NCBI GenBank assembly: GCA_947579605.1
Contig: OX388317.1
Location: 14,837,384 to 14,901,383, forward strand
DNA from: Athripsodes cinereus
Taxonomy: Eukaryota; Arthropoda; Insecta; Trichoptera; Leptoceridae
Direction: 5' to 3'
Length of the DNA: 64,000 bases
Under the pieces are notes generated by a model. It did not search any database. It had not been told where the DNA came from and worked only from the letters and a program-made list of their open reading frames with translations. The translations under genes were made by a program, and so were the position numbers. Position 1 is the stretch's first letter. Every line of letters starts with the position of its first letter. Positions 10,141 to 22,100 of the stretch are shown piece by piece.

Positions 10141-11310
10141 CTTTATTAATCAAAGATCTTTATTTGTACATAATTTTCTAAAACAACGTGAAACTATAGA
10201 AACGGTAGAGATAGATAGATAAAAAAACGAATTAATTTATAGAGTTGGTTATTCATACTTTATTAATCAAAGATCTTTATTTGTACATAATTTTCTAAAA
10301 CAACGAGAAACTATAGAAACGGTAGAGATAGATAGATAAAAAAACGAATCAATTTATAGAGTTGGTTATTCATACTTTATTAATCAAAGATCTTTATTTG
10401 TACATAATTTTCTAAAACAACGAGAAACTATAGAAACGGTAGAGATAGATAGATAAAAAAACGAATCAATTTATAGAGTTGGTTATTCATACTTTATTAA
10501 TCAAAGATCTTTATTTGTACATAATTTTCTAAAACAACGAGAAACTATAGAAACGGTAGAGATAGATAGATAAAAAAACGAATCAATTTATAGAGTTGGC
10601 TATTCATACTTTATTAATCAAAGATCTTTATTTGTACATAATTTTCTAAAACAACGAGAAACTATAGAAACGGTAGAGATAGATAGATAAAAAAACGAAT
10701 CAATTTATAGAGTTGGTTATTCATACTTTATTAATCAAAGATCTTTATTTGTACATAATTTTCTAAAACAACGAGAAACTATAGAAACGGTAGAGATAGA
10801 TAGATAAAAAAACGAATCAATTTATAGAGTTGGTTATTCATACTTTATTAATCAAAGATCTTTATTTGTACATAATTTTCTAAAACAACGAGAAACTATA
10901 GAAACGGTAGAGATAGATAGATAAAAAAACGAATCAATTTATAGAGTTGGCTATTCATACTTTATTAATCAAAGATCTTTATTTGTACATAATTTTCTAA
11001 AACAACGAGAAACTATAGAAACGGTAGAGATAGATAGATAAAAAAACGAATCAATTTATAGAGTTGGTTATTCATACTTTATTAATCAAAGATCTTTATT
11101 TGTACATAATTTTCTAAAACAACGAGAAACTATAGAAACGGTAGAGATAGATAGATAAAAAAACGAATCAATTTATAGAGTTGGTTATTCATACTTTATT
11201 AATCAAAGATCTTTATTTGTACATAATTTTCTAAAACAACGAGAAACTATAGAAACGGTAGAGATAGATAGATAAAAAAACGAATCAATTTATAGAGTTG
11301 GTTGTTTATA
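10141..11310. repeat. 117-bp tandem array, 10 copies
   Basis: Unit starts (CTTTATTAATCAAAGATC) fall at 10141, 10258, 10375, 10492, 10609, 10726, 10843, 10960, 11077 and 11194, exactly 117 bp apart. Units 2-10 are almost identical. Unit 1 differs at two positions (ACGTGAAAC for ACGAGAAAC; ATTAATTT for ATCAATTT). Units 4 and 7 alone have TTGGCTATTC where the others have TTGGTTATTC, which suggests amplification in blocks of three units. Each unit holds a short GATA run followed by seven A. No ORF spans it. Confidence 0.97.
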
Positions 11311-11311
11311 C

Positions 11312-11823
11312 CTTGTGAGGTTGTTTGTCTACAAAATATGTGATATTTCAATATTCAGTGAATTGAAACAATGCACATTTCAGTTTCTAAGATAAATTAT
11401 TTACAACGCGTAAAGAAGTCTTTGATTTAAAACATAAAGTTACGTTTCGTAGAAGTGGAGATATTTATAAAACAGTATCAAATCAACGTTACTTTGTCTG
11501 CAAAGGATTTATTTAATAATGACAGTGTACATATATGTTATTGATGCATATAATGTTATACACGCAATTCAAAGTAATTTGTTATTTATAATTATGATTA
11601 TTTGCGAAGCAGCTTATTTTCAAATCCTTATAGCTTATAGTTACATTTTACGAAATTTTCACCGTAAGTACTGAAAAGGAAGCAATAAAAAAGCTTTTCA
11701 TAGTCTTTTAAAAACAGCTCCGATGAATGTTGAAAAGAATCATAAACTAAAAAAAATGCGCAATACAAACAAAAAATCAAGTATATTCTAGAATCTTTAG
11801 TACCTCGTTATTATATTTACATA
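11312..11823. other. AT-rich DNA without recognised gene
   Basis: Nothing recognisable between the tandem array and the LINE fragment. Confidence 0.5.
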
Positions 11824-11830
11824 TATTAAG

Positions 11831-12273
11831 TATTATCATCCCAATTCTTCTATATGGCTGTGAATCTTGGCACTTAACCAAGGCTCAAGAGCGGAAGATA
11901 CTAAGCTTTGAAAACAAGTGTCTTAGAAGGATTTTGGATGGCAAATGGTATGAACATGTTACAAATAATGTTTTGAGCCGGCGCACCCAGCAGATATCTG
12001 TAGTCTCCATAATACAGGAGAGACGATGGTTCTGGTTGGGACATGTTTTGAGAATGCCCAATGATAGTTGGCCAAAAAGAGCACTGTTCTTCCGTCCGCA
12101 AGGGTTCCGTCGGCCCGGGCGTACCTCTTTCATAATACACCGTTCCTATGACAACGACATTAGAGCGCAGGGAATGTCGTGGAAAGAGGTGACGCAATTG
12201 GCGCAGAGACGCTCTGAATGGAGGAGGCTGGTTTCTGCCCTGTGCTCCCGAGAGGAGCATTGAGGGCGATGTG
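11831..12273 (+). pseudogene. RTE-type LINE, C-terminal fragment
   Basis: Translation gives the same order as 2441-2910: PILLYGCESWHLTKAQE, ILSFENKCLRRIL, WLGHVLRMPNDSWPKRALFF, RRPGRTSF and LAQRRSEWRRLVSALCSREE. The block from 11934 to 12263 is open. TATTAAG at 11824-11830 recurs at 12274-12280, a likely 7-bp target duplication. The GAT tail is reduced to GATGTG. The fragment is in opposite orientation to the 2441-2910 copy and very similar to it. Confidence 0.85.
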
Positions 12274-12280
12274 TATTAAG

Positions 12281-13120
12281 ATAATAATACAGCTTCATTT
12301 GCCTAAATGGCCGTGAGGTTATAAAAAATAATTCAATTAGATATTATTGAAGTTAACAAATATCAAACGATATCAAAGTTGTTTGATAAATTGTTGGTAA
12401 ACTTAAGACATAATATGTTTACAAACTTCTATATAGATACGAATATTGCAATTTCACTACCGATTTGATTATAGACATATTAGAGAACATTATTGTGAAG
12501 ATTTCGTATGATAGCTAGTCGATAACAATATATGTAAATGTAGGTGATTGAGTGTGTGTCTATAACTGTGTGTATGATTACAATCAGCCTAAACAATTTA
12601 AACAGTTTGCCGTTTAAACCACGTTAACAACATCTGTTATCAACATACATGTCGATATTATTACCATGTAGGTAGGATGTGTTATTAATCCAATAGTGTT
12701 TTGTGGTTAGAAGTGGTTAAACTGCCGTGTATTCAGGTCATCGTGTTATTAAATCGACACATATGGGAACACTGAAGGTGGAACCGGGAGTCGTATCTCT
12801 TGCCTGTGGTTGTTCTTCCGATTGTCCTGTTTCATAACATTGTCTATGGTAAACATAATATTATTATGATATCGAATCAAATATTTAATTTATTTTGTCC
12901 CGCTTTATAAAAAAAGACATATATTTTTAGTACACACAAGATTTGCAATACACTTGTGTGAAAATATCCTAGCAATATAAAATGCTTGTATATCTTTTAC
13001 AAAAAGTAAATTGCTGCTTATTATCTTCCAAACAGGTTTAATGTGATCGGGATTTGCTTTATATAATGACAAATGTGATTATTGTTAAAGAAAAATAATA
13101 TCTTCTATTTTTACTACTAC
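12281..13120. other. Mostly AT-rich; one GC-richer patch
   Basis: No gene recognised. The patch at about 12720-12840 (GGAACACTGAAGGTGGAACC, TCTCTTGCCTGTGGTTG) is GC-richer and contains a 24-codon ATG frame at about 12762-12836 ending in a stop. That is too short to call a gene. Confidence 0.45.
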
Positions 13121-13440
13121 TACACCATACCATCACGACATATCCCACAAGTGAAGTAGCCAGCAGAATGACTACATAATAATAAACATGCATACCGTCT
13201 TCTCTGTGCTAATAAAAAATTAAGACATTCGAGTTAGGTGTCAAACCTCATCACTGAATTTGAGATGTAATTAGAAAAATTAACCGTAAATTTTAATAAA
13301 TGTATTGTTATTGTCGTTGATAAACATTGTGTAATATTCATTTCATAAATTATTATTATTAAAAAATGTCTTTATTTTTTTGAATACCTGCCTTTTACAG
13401 GACACTTGAAAACTTACGGAAAAGAGTGGGAGACCAATAC
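13121..13440. repeat. Unclassified dispersed repeat, copy A
   Basis: It shares ordered blocks with 30951-31178, 47815-48027 and 63197-63281: a CCCACAAGTG block, an AATAAACATGCA block, a block around CACTGAATT, and a CTGCCTTTTACAGGACACT...GAAAAGAGTGGGAGA block. About 300 bp. No ORF or end structure was identified, so the class is unknown; it may be a LINE 3' UTR or the interior of a DNA element. Confidence 0.65.
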
Positions 13441-14429
13441 TATACCGGGTGCTTCACGGCATAAAAATAATATTACTGTGTAATTATGCATATTACAAGA
13501 ATAAGATTTCTTATATTAAAAAGTAAATAAAAATATTAATATTAATCTCCAAATACAAAAGAATGATTTTTTATGAAACCTTTATGCAATACTGGAGAAA
13601 TGAGTTAAGTGATACACTCCTGAATATAATTTTGTTCTGCCTTTCTGTTAAATAACAGAACTCAAATTACTGAAAATATGGGTTATATAACTGTTCTCAA
13701 ATTCACTGTTAATTTTCAGTCGTGAAGCAAAGTGTAACATATTCTGAAAACTTGTCTGGCTCTACTTAATCTTTCAGTTTCTACTATAAACCTTAACACA
13801 AGAATAAGTAATGCTGAATAATTTCATTATTAAAACATTATTTATATAGTTTATAGTTTAGCAAACTTAAACTTAAGATGACGTCGACAATGCATTTTCA
13901 GTCAGTTTCATACTACGAAGGCATTTATATACTATACTTCTTGACATCCGTCGTTGCTGCAGTTGAAATTTGAAACTTGTTCTGAGACTTATGTCCATTT
14001 CCTGTTTCCACAAGACTGATTCCTTTAAATCCCTCGCAGGAAATCTTACTCTACCAGATTGTTTCGTTCTGATGTTTCTAAGATCTTTCGTAAATTAAAT
14101 AAACACTTAATAATAACATTTTGATGTATACTGAAAAAAGTACAAAATAAACTCGGGCAAAGCGTGTTGTCGTCATTTTTACAATCAATTCCATTATATA
14201 CTTACATTCATAGAATTATTTTTGAAGTAATTTTTTTTTTCAAATAAATTGATAATACTTCACACAGTAAAGATTATTATTTGTATGTCAATGTTGTTTA
14301 TTAATTCATTATTTGTAATTTCAGGTTTTGATTGATCGAAAAATTACGCTGATGTTAGTCAATTAATGGCCCGTTTCTCCAAGTTTTTTTATAATTTCTC
14401 TAGAAATCACAAATAAACCAAACGTGGTT
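13441..14429. other. AT-rich DNA without recognised gene
   Basis: Nothing recognisable on either strand. Confidence 0.5.
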
Positions 14430-14745
14430 TGTTGGAGTCCATTTGTCCCACACAGAAATTTTATTGATTTGTAGATTGAGATCTGGACATACTGCTGCTC
14501 CAGCTCATTTGTACTGGATCAGTTTGTTAGAATCTCTGCAGTATGCTTGTGGAGTGAATGAAATGGATCTGAATCATGTTGTGTTTGAGTGTGAATTGTT
14601 GAAAAACAGAGATGATTTTATTTGAGAAATCTGAGGGGAAGTTGTATTTGTCTGAAGGGAAATCTGAGGGATATGAAACTTTCGAAATCTGGCTCGCAAA
14701 GTAATAAAGTCACCAGTAGACTATTATATATTTTCCTTTATTTTA
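14430..14745 (+). pseudogene. LINE C-terminal fragment (Jockey/I/R1-like)
   Basis: The frame reads RLRSGHTAAPAHLYWISLL, then ACGVNEMDLNHVVFECELL. This is the RLRTGH...HL..I...C.CG..EDLNH..F.C pattern found after the RT domain in Jockey/I/R1-group LINEs, with the zinc-binding Cys/His arrangement partly lost (the first Cys is replaced). Two stops follow within 40 codons. No catalytic domain. Confidence 0.65.
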
Positions 14746-16837
14746 ATTTACTTTTATAATGAACTTCCATCAATAAACGTTGGTCGATATATTATACTAC
14801 AGATATTTTATTTTTATATAAGCTAGCTTTTCTTATGAGTATTGTTTTATGCTACTCGATAGCATGTTTTGCAACATGACGTTGTCTGTATCACATGTAA
14901 ATATAGCAATAAGATTGTATTGAGTAGGTTGTTGTTAACAACTTGATGAGCTATGGAATAAATATAACGTTACAAAATACTAAGCATAGTTTCACATATA
15001 AATACGCATGTTTTAACAACATCATAAACACCATCAACAAAGTATTGGCACACACGCTATAGGAATGACGCATGCTTCAATTAATTTTATAATATCTCGA
15101 TGTTGTGACTATTACATACTTAGAAAGCATATAATCTAGAAAACATATTTGTCAAGCATAAATTCAAAATATTGACAATGTGGATACCATAGATAAATAG
15201 ATTGATGGGATTTCATTTTTATTTTTTGTTTCCATTATTTTTGACTTGATGCCAAATCAAAATATTTTATTATATATTGTATCATCATCATTAATGTTCG
15301 CTTAAAAAATAACGGGAATCAAATACGAGAGCATTTTTGTTTTTAATATTTCTTTACTAAATAACTAAATAACTTACAAACTCGTTTTTCATTTTATCCT
15401 TTGTTCATTAAGTAAGTATTAAATAAAAAACTAATTTAATTTAACAAACCTTCTTTTACTACAGATCACACAATTCACGTCTGAGAAGTTTCCGATTTCA
15501 AGAAAAAACCTCCACACAATGAAAAAGGTAATTTGGTAGGTAAATGAAGTTGAAACAATTCGTTTTATTACCAAGTGGTACCTAAATACTACATCGATAT
15601 TATTGTTCCGAATCTCCAGCAGCATTTACGCGATGTTTTATCTTTAAGATTCCACCCCTCTGTATCACTCGATATTACTCTTATAGATCTGGTACGAGTA
15701 CTTTGGTGTGGCTTGGTGGCGCGATGGGTTTATTTCTAATGCAGAACAGTACTGATGGCGCGTGTTGGTGGTAGGACGGGTAATTTCCCTAGTAATCTGC
15801 TTCGAATCATGAATAGCAATGAGCTTAATCCATACACTACCATTACAGCTGTTCAAAGGGATGGAAAACCGGATATTGTGTCAAATTAGATTGATATCAG
15901 TAACAAAATAAGCATAAGTTATATGGTTTTATACATTACGTAAACAACGGTATTATAAATTGCGTGAAAAATGTTGTACCAATCATTAATCGAATTTTCT
16001 TGTCATTTTTGTTAATGTAAAATATATCTACAAATCACTTGAATTTTGTACATATTTAAGTAAATAAGTGATGAAATTACAAAATATAAGGACTGACGTG
16101 CAATTCAAAATCAAATTGTACATTTGTACCGTTATAATATTTCTCATAACTATTATCAAGTGGACAAACTGCATGTCGAAAATTTGTATTTAGAAACGAA
16201 ACAAGTGAAAGAGAATGATACAAACAATGCATTTTATTTTACAAACCAACATGAACCAAACAAAAACATCTCATATTGAAGCATAGATTACGTTTCAAGC
16301 ATTAGGTGTAAGAATCTTGGTTTCTAAATATCTGTAATCTGATGACAATCTCAATGTTTCAGAAAAAACATAAGCAAACGTTATTTGATTTAATTTAATA
16401 TTGTGTAATGTTAGATTTTATCTGTGTTTTAGAAATGCATGTAATACATAAGAAATATTTAATGTACATCTGTTGTATGCTGTTAGATTTGCTCCTGGCA
16501 TCATGATGGTACTTTGGTGCTCCTTGGGTTTATTTCCGGGTGCTTTAGGTGCGGCTGACTCAGAGAATAACGCATTATGCCTGAAACAGGACGCATATTT
16601 TTTTCAAATTTCATTTTTATTGTTAACCATAGTATGTATTTGATGTTAATTATGTACTACAACCACTTTTAATTAACTAATTTTTTAATTAAAAATGTTT
16701 CGTGATTACCACATAGTTAGTGCCAACAAAATCAAACAAATTGTATTTGATGTGCCTGTTGGTGTGTGTTTGATTGCAATAAATACAATTAATAAACTTT
16801 CTAATTTTATGTGAGTTACACTGTGGAAATTCATTTT
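14746..16837. other. AT-rich DNA without recognised gene
   Basis: No gene was recognised over about 2.1 kb. A GC-richer patch at about 15690-15860 and a short ATG frame at 16502-16641 with a signal-peptide-like start were examined. Both share an ACTTTGGTG...GGGTTTATTTC stretch, which suggests a repeat remnant rather than an exon. Confidence 0.45.
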
Positions 16838-17056
16838 ATAAAATAAAAATAACAAACTTTGTTTAATTCCACTTTAGTCAATACAAGAAATAACTAAAAC
16901 GTTTTCGGGCTTACACCCATCTTCAGTAGTTACGTGCTTTTTGTAGACTACAAAAAGCACGTAACTACTGAAGATGGGTGTAAGCCCGAAAACGTTTTAG
17001 TTATTTCTTGTATTGACTAAAGTGGAATTAAACAAAGTTTGTTATTTTTATTTTAT
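16838..17056. repeat. Perfect-looking 219-bp palindrome (109-bp arms, 1-bp centre)
   Basis: The left arm 16838-16946 and the right arm 16948-17056 are reverse complements around the single base at 16947 (TTTTTGTAG-A-CTACAAAAA). I found no mismatch by eye. Each arm contains CTGAAGATGGGTGTAAGCCC-GAAAACG, which can be drawn as a hammerhead-like fold: UAACUA/UAGUUA stem I, CUGAAGA (16968-16974), an extra U, GGG/CCC, GAA, the AACGUU palindrome and U as cleavage base. It looks like two copies of one element joined head to head. Confidence 0.9.
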
Positions 17057-17684
17057 TTTAATTAATAAACGTATTTAGTTGTGGTAAGTGACGTTTATCA
17101 GAAAAATAATATGTGCAAAAGTTTTCGAATCTCGATTCTCGATAAATCCGCTTTAAGAGACGCCCATCTATCAATATATCATTACATGTCATGCGTAAGT
17201 TATCATTCAAAAATGTTCCTGACCTCTGTTGCACATCAGCTTTACGGGAATAACGCGGATGTTGTATATCGTACAGTATGATGATAGGATTGGTGACTGT
17301 ATAGTTGAAGTGTATATTATTGTGTACACTGAGTTGATTCCCTTGCGTTCCATCACGTACTAAATTACCTATTACACAAAATAACATAATAACATTTTTA
17401 TTATCACGACGGTGTTTTAGTATTAGGTAGTAGTAATAGTATGTAGTACCAGCGCTTACGATACTGTGACGATCATAATATTCCACCTAATTTTATAGCT
17501 ATGTATTTATACTGTTTTAATATACTCTCCCACGTTATCGATTCCTTTCAATTTTATTAACTCAATTTTGCTATAAAAATCATAATAACCTTGAAAGTGA
17601 AATTTGAAACCATATTCAAAAGATGTCGCTGATGTAACTACGAAAATTCATTAATTGTGTCGGTGCACACGTAGTAGAATTCCA
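17057..17684. other. AT-rich DNA without recognised gene
   Basis: A 142-codon minus-strand ORF (17486-17058) overlaps this stretch, but its translation shows no motif I recognise and it extends up to the palindrome. It is most likely fortuitous. Confidence 0.45.
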
Positions 17685-17819
17685 TAATTATGTAATTGAA
17701 ACAAGTGTTTCCTTCTACTATAGATTATTGATTGATAATGACCTGATAAGTCGAAAGACGTCTCTCTCGGAATCAATAATCTATAGTAGAAGAAAACACT
17801 TGTTTCAATAACATAATTA
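17685..17819. repeat. Hairpin with 49-bp arms and 37-nt core
   Basis: Left arm 17685-17733 and right arm 17771-17819 pair at about 47 of 49 positions (TAATTATGT.ATTGAAACAAG ... TATAGATTATTGATT). The 37-nt core contains CCTGATAAGTCGAAAGACGTCTC, that is CUGA, then GAA, then the palindrome AGACGUCU followed by C. The core lacks a stem II and has A in place of the second G of CUGANGA, so it would be a degenerate relative of the core at 2340-2440. A related single-arm copy lies at 36735-36815. Confidence 0.8.
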
Positions 17820-18235
17820 CGAAAATTCATATTCAACGTGAAATATTTTCTAAAATAAATTAACCTTTTATTAACAAGCAAAGATAAGTATTTAATTCAT
17901 GCGTAAGTAATAAAAATGAGTTAATTTTCAATTAAAAATATTGTCTGACAATTTATATTTTTTTTAAATAAATACCTTCTCAGTAATATTATAAAAAGTA
18001 CCATATTAAGCTTTTTGTATTTTATTTGTTGACAGTGATATTAAATAATGACAATTTATATTGACAAGACCGAGATTAGATACATAAGTTAACCTCATTA
18101 AAATATAAATGAATAATTATTATTGCCAAACCTTTTGCTTTATTAAGTGTTGAAGTAAATTAATCGACTTTCCAGTTCCATAACGCAAGAACATTTTGAT
18201 TTGATTGATCATGCACGCGATCAACAGTATTCTTT
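17820..18235. other. AT-rich DNA without recognised gene
   Basis: Nothing recognisable. Confidence 0.5.
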
Positions 18236-18453
18236 CAAACATATTTTGAACTACTCCAGATTAGTCATTCCAATTGATCACACTCATCCATAGTAAACCT
18301 ATTTGAATAGGTATTAACTAAGTAGGTATGTTGTATATGATACACATACATATGTGAACTTCCTTAAGGAGTGCAAAACACAGAGTTTCGACACTTATGA
18401 ATCGACTTAGGCTTCACATAAGTGATTATCTGGAGTAGTTCAAAATATGTTTG
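18236..18453. repeat. Small foldback element, 25-bp perfect terminal inverted repeats
   Basis: CAAACATATTTTGAACTACT... (18236-18260) is the exact reverse complement of 18429-18453. The interior of about 168 bp has no ORF. I could not find a flanking target duplication, so the superfamily is open; it may be a MITE. Confidence 0.75.
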
Positions 18454-18848
18454 AGATCTACACTTCTAGTAAGTAAAAAATCCAGTTCCCGACATCCAAT
18501 TGTGTCAAAAATTTCATAACATATATCTTTATTATTATTATTATAATATAAGTGAACCAAAATTACGAAAATGGTGGTTTCTCGAATATAAGACATTTCT
18601 CCTTATGTTATGGGACTGGACAGTCAATATATTCAATTCAGTTAGGAGCTTAGGACCATAAGAGCAATTCAGAATATATTATAATACCTCGATAGGTTCT
18701 AGATAGATTGTTTGATGATATTCATACTAATATCAATGATATTATGTTGATCTAAGTACCTACAGAATATGATATGAAAGTTGGACAAAACATCACAGCA
18801 ACACCTATCCCATTATACGGATATTACACTTGATTAGTATATATGTAC
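18454..18848. other. AT-rich DNA without recognised gene
   Basis: Nothing recognisable up to the target duplication of the hAT-type element. Confidence 0.5.
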
Positions 18849-19183
18849 ATACATACTAGTGATGTAACGAATATTCGCATTCGCATTCGCATTCGCGAAT
18901 ATTCGCATATTTCAAAGTATTCGCATTCGCATTCGCAAAAAAATATGCGAATGTTTTGCGAATATTATTTTGGTAATAAAGTATCTGGTCTGTTCCGTGT
19001 TGGCCACATTTGTTGTATTGTTTCCTGTGTTCGTTTGCTTGATGATGTTATTATTATTAGGAGAAATATTCATTTGTGGAGATTTAATTAATATGTTTGT
19101 TTTAAGTATTACAACTGCTATGAGTATAGGGCCCTACAATAATTTTATATTCTATTTAAGGAATATTTATATCATACTACAAG

Positions 19184-22100
19184 GTGAACCACACTAAAGT
19201 ATTCTCTCAGAATTTTCGGGGCTTGAAGACTAAGATCGAGGAGTTTAGAGCAAACTTATTTGCAAATAGTTATGATATAATTGTTCTGACGGAAGCTTGG
19301 CTAAATTGTGGCATATTTGACAGTGAACTTTTTCAAAACGAATATACAGTTTACCGCAAGGATAGGGATTTCATGTTGAGTGGTAAAAGGGATGGAGGTG
19401 GGGTCTTAATTGCTGTGGATCGGACACTAGGATATTCATCCACTCTTGTTTGGGATGATACTGGTGAAAGTTTTTTTTACCAGTATTCGTTTTTCATCGG
19501 TAACGCATGAAAAAATGCTCACCGCTACTGGGTGTAGTATAATGTATATACCGCCTTCCACATCCTTAGATACTTAAAACATCTTTTTTTTAAAGTATAT
19601 CTGAACGTTTAATCAGCTATTACGGCAAAACGGATATTTGTCTTATTGGAGATTACAATATCCCAACAATCCAATGGAAAAAAGACCCCGATGTTGATTC
19701 AATCTTTGTTCCGTATTCTTATTCGTGTCCTGTTGCGCAGTATTTGATAGAATCTATATCTTTTCTCAATATGTTTCAGTCTAACGGAGTTTATAACAGC
19801 AATCAAGTTATCTTGGATTTAGTTCTTTCAACTATTCCGTGTTCTGTTACCAGATGTGACTCTCCACTGGTTGGTAAGGATTCACACTATCCTTCACTGT
19901 TGATAGATTATGAGTTTGAAATTGCTGAGGATTTGTCTCAAAATATGATCCAGAAATTAATATACTTTAAGTCAAACTTTTCGGAAATTAATTTTGAACT
20001 ACAAAGTGTTGATTGGGTCAGTGTTTTGGGAAACGGACCGGTGAATAAGATGATTGAATCTTTTTATGGTTATGTTTTGCCAATAATTGAGAAGTATACA
20101 CCTACATATGAAGAGGGTGTCACCTAATAATTTTCCCAAATGGTTCTCTAATAGAATTCTGTTATTGTTTAAGAGAAGTCTAAGGCCTGGCGTAAGTTGA
20201 AGATGAACCGTAATGATTCTGACTACAATTTATTTTTTCAACTAAGAGCTCAGTTGAAGTTGTCGCAGAATCACGATTATAGGTCTTTTATTAATAACAC
20301 TGAGAAGTCACTTAAGGGCAATGTCAAGTCTTTCTTTTCATTCGTGAATTCCCTTAAAGAATCTAGAGGCTATCCAAGGGTAATGGGTGACGGTGACCAG
20401 ACTTCGAGCGATCCAGAGGGGATTGCAAACTTGTTTTCGACGTTTTTTGGTTCTGTATTTTCACTGAATAATTTGCATGATTCTAATACTAAAGAATTGG
20501 AAAATATTTTAACTAACTCATGTTTATCCATGGTTAATATCTTGAAATCTGATATTCATAAACGTTTATTAGGTATAGATGAGACAAAAGGAGTTGGCCC
20601 TGATGGTCTAGCACCAATATATTACAGAGATGTGTAAGTCATTTAACCAAACCATTGTATCTGACATTTATTAGAACACCTTGCTGCAGGAGACAATCTA
20701 GACTATGGGACATGGAAAACCCTAAATCGACTGAGATCTGGTGTAGGAAACTGCCGCGACAATAGAGAACGATTGGGCTTCCTACAGGACGAATCCGGAG
20801 CGTGTGACTGTGGTGCAGCACAGACTATGCCACACTTGTTGGAGTGTCCATTGTGCCCTGTCACTTGCACTATGGAGGATATTTTTGACGCATCTCCACC
20901 TGCTGCGCGTTTTGCGCAGTACTGGAAATCAGTTTGATGGGTTTTTTCTCTGGGTTTCGACACGATAAATAAATTAGGAGTTTACAAGAAGGATGCTTTC
21001 CATGCAAATGGAAGATGGCTAGTATTATTCCTTTGCATAAATCTGGCAGCAAATCGGACGTTCGTAACTACAGACCAATTTTAATTCTATCACCTATTTC
21101 AAAAATATTTGAGGGTATGGTTCGTGAACAAATTACTTTTTTCCTGTAGATATCTTCTTGTAGAGCAGCATGGATTCATAAGTGGAAGATCGACAGTAAC
21201 AAATCTGATTTTTTTTCTCAGCTATGGACAATCGTATACTGTTGGATGCCATTTATATCGGCTTTCAAAAGGCATTTGATAAAGTAGAACATCGACTTTT
21301 TTCAACTAAGGTGGATTGACTCATATATTTCTGATAGATTGATGACAGTTAAACTTAACGGTTACTCATCTGGCAGTGTCAGTGTTACATCTGGTGTCCC
21401 TCAGGGGTCTTCTTTGGGTCCTTTACTTTTCACGATATTCATAAACGACATAAAAAAAGTGCTTTGACCACTCAGAGCTTCTATTATTTGCGGACGATTT
21501 AAAAATATACTGTCAAATTCAATTATTGTTTGACTATGAAATGCTTAACGAGGACTTGGAAAGACTACACGAGTACTGTAAAAGAAATAACTTGCACTTG
21601 AATCTGGAGAAGTGTAATCTGATCTCTTTTACCAAAAATAGAAACAAAATTCGATAAATTTACAATATCCATAATCATGATTTAAAAGAAGTACATAAGA
21701 TTAGAGATTTAGGTGTGGTGTTTGACTCTGAGCTTCACTTTGATGATCACGTGAACAAAATTATCGAAGAGAGCAATAAAATACTGGGATTTATTCTGAG
21801 ATCTACAAAGTCATTTAGGTTATATGAATCGTATTTGTACTTGTACTTATCGTTGTTTCGCTCCAAGCTGGAGGACTGTTCCTCTGTATGGAATCCACAT
21901 TTTAAAAAATATGTCGATCAAGTTGAGAGAACTCAGTCTAAATTCATTCGTTTGGTTAGGAAGAGATTGCATTATCCTGTATTTATTAAAGATTTGCCTA
22001 AATTGGAATTGTGAAGAGTTTTGCTGGATGCATGCAACCTGAGAAAAATATGCTTGTCCGAATACGATGTGCCTAATATTTTAGATAGGATTAACTTTAG

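Noticed and set aside
10141..11310. CRISPR-like array
   Set aside because: The 117-bp units are head-to-tail with no unique spacers, in an insect-like genome; this is a minisatellite.
12762..12836. Short coding exon (24 codons starting MGTLKVEPG)
   Set aside because: Too short, ends in a stop, no supporting splice context or recognisable family.
16502..16641. First exon of a secreted protein (hydrophobic N-terminus after MMVLWCSLGLF)
   Set aside because: Only 46 codons, no clear splice donor, and part of the sequence resembles a patch at about 15695-15740, which suggests a repeat.
17058..17486. 142-codon minus-strand ORF as a gene
   Set aside because: No motif recognised, AT-rich composition, and it abuts the palindrome; likely chance.
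20197..20637. Independent host gene of 146 codons
   Set aside because: It contains the LINE linker and GPDGLAPIYY RT entry motif and joins adjacent LINE pieces in order.
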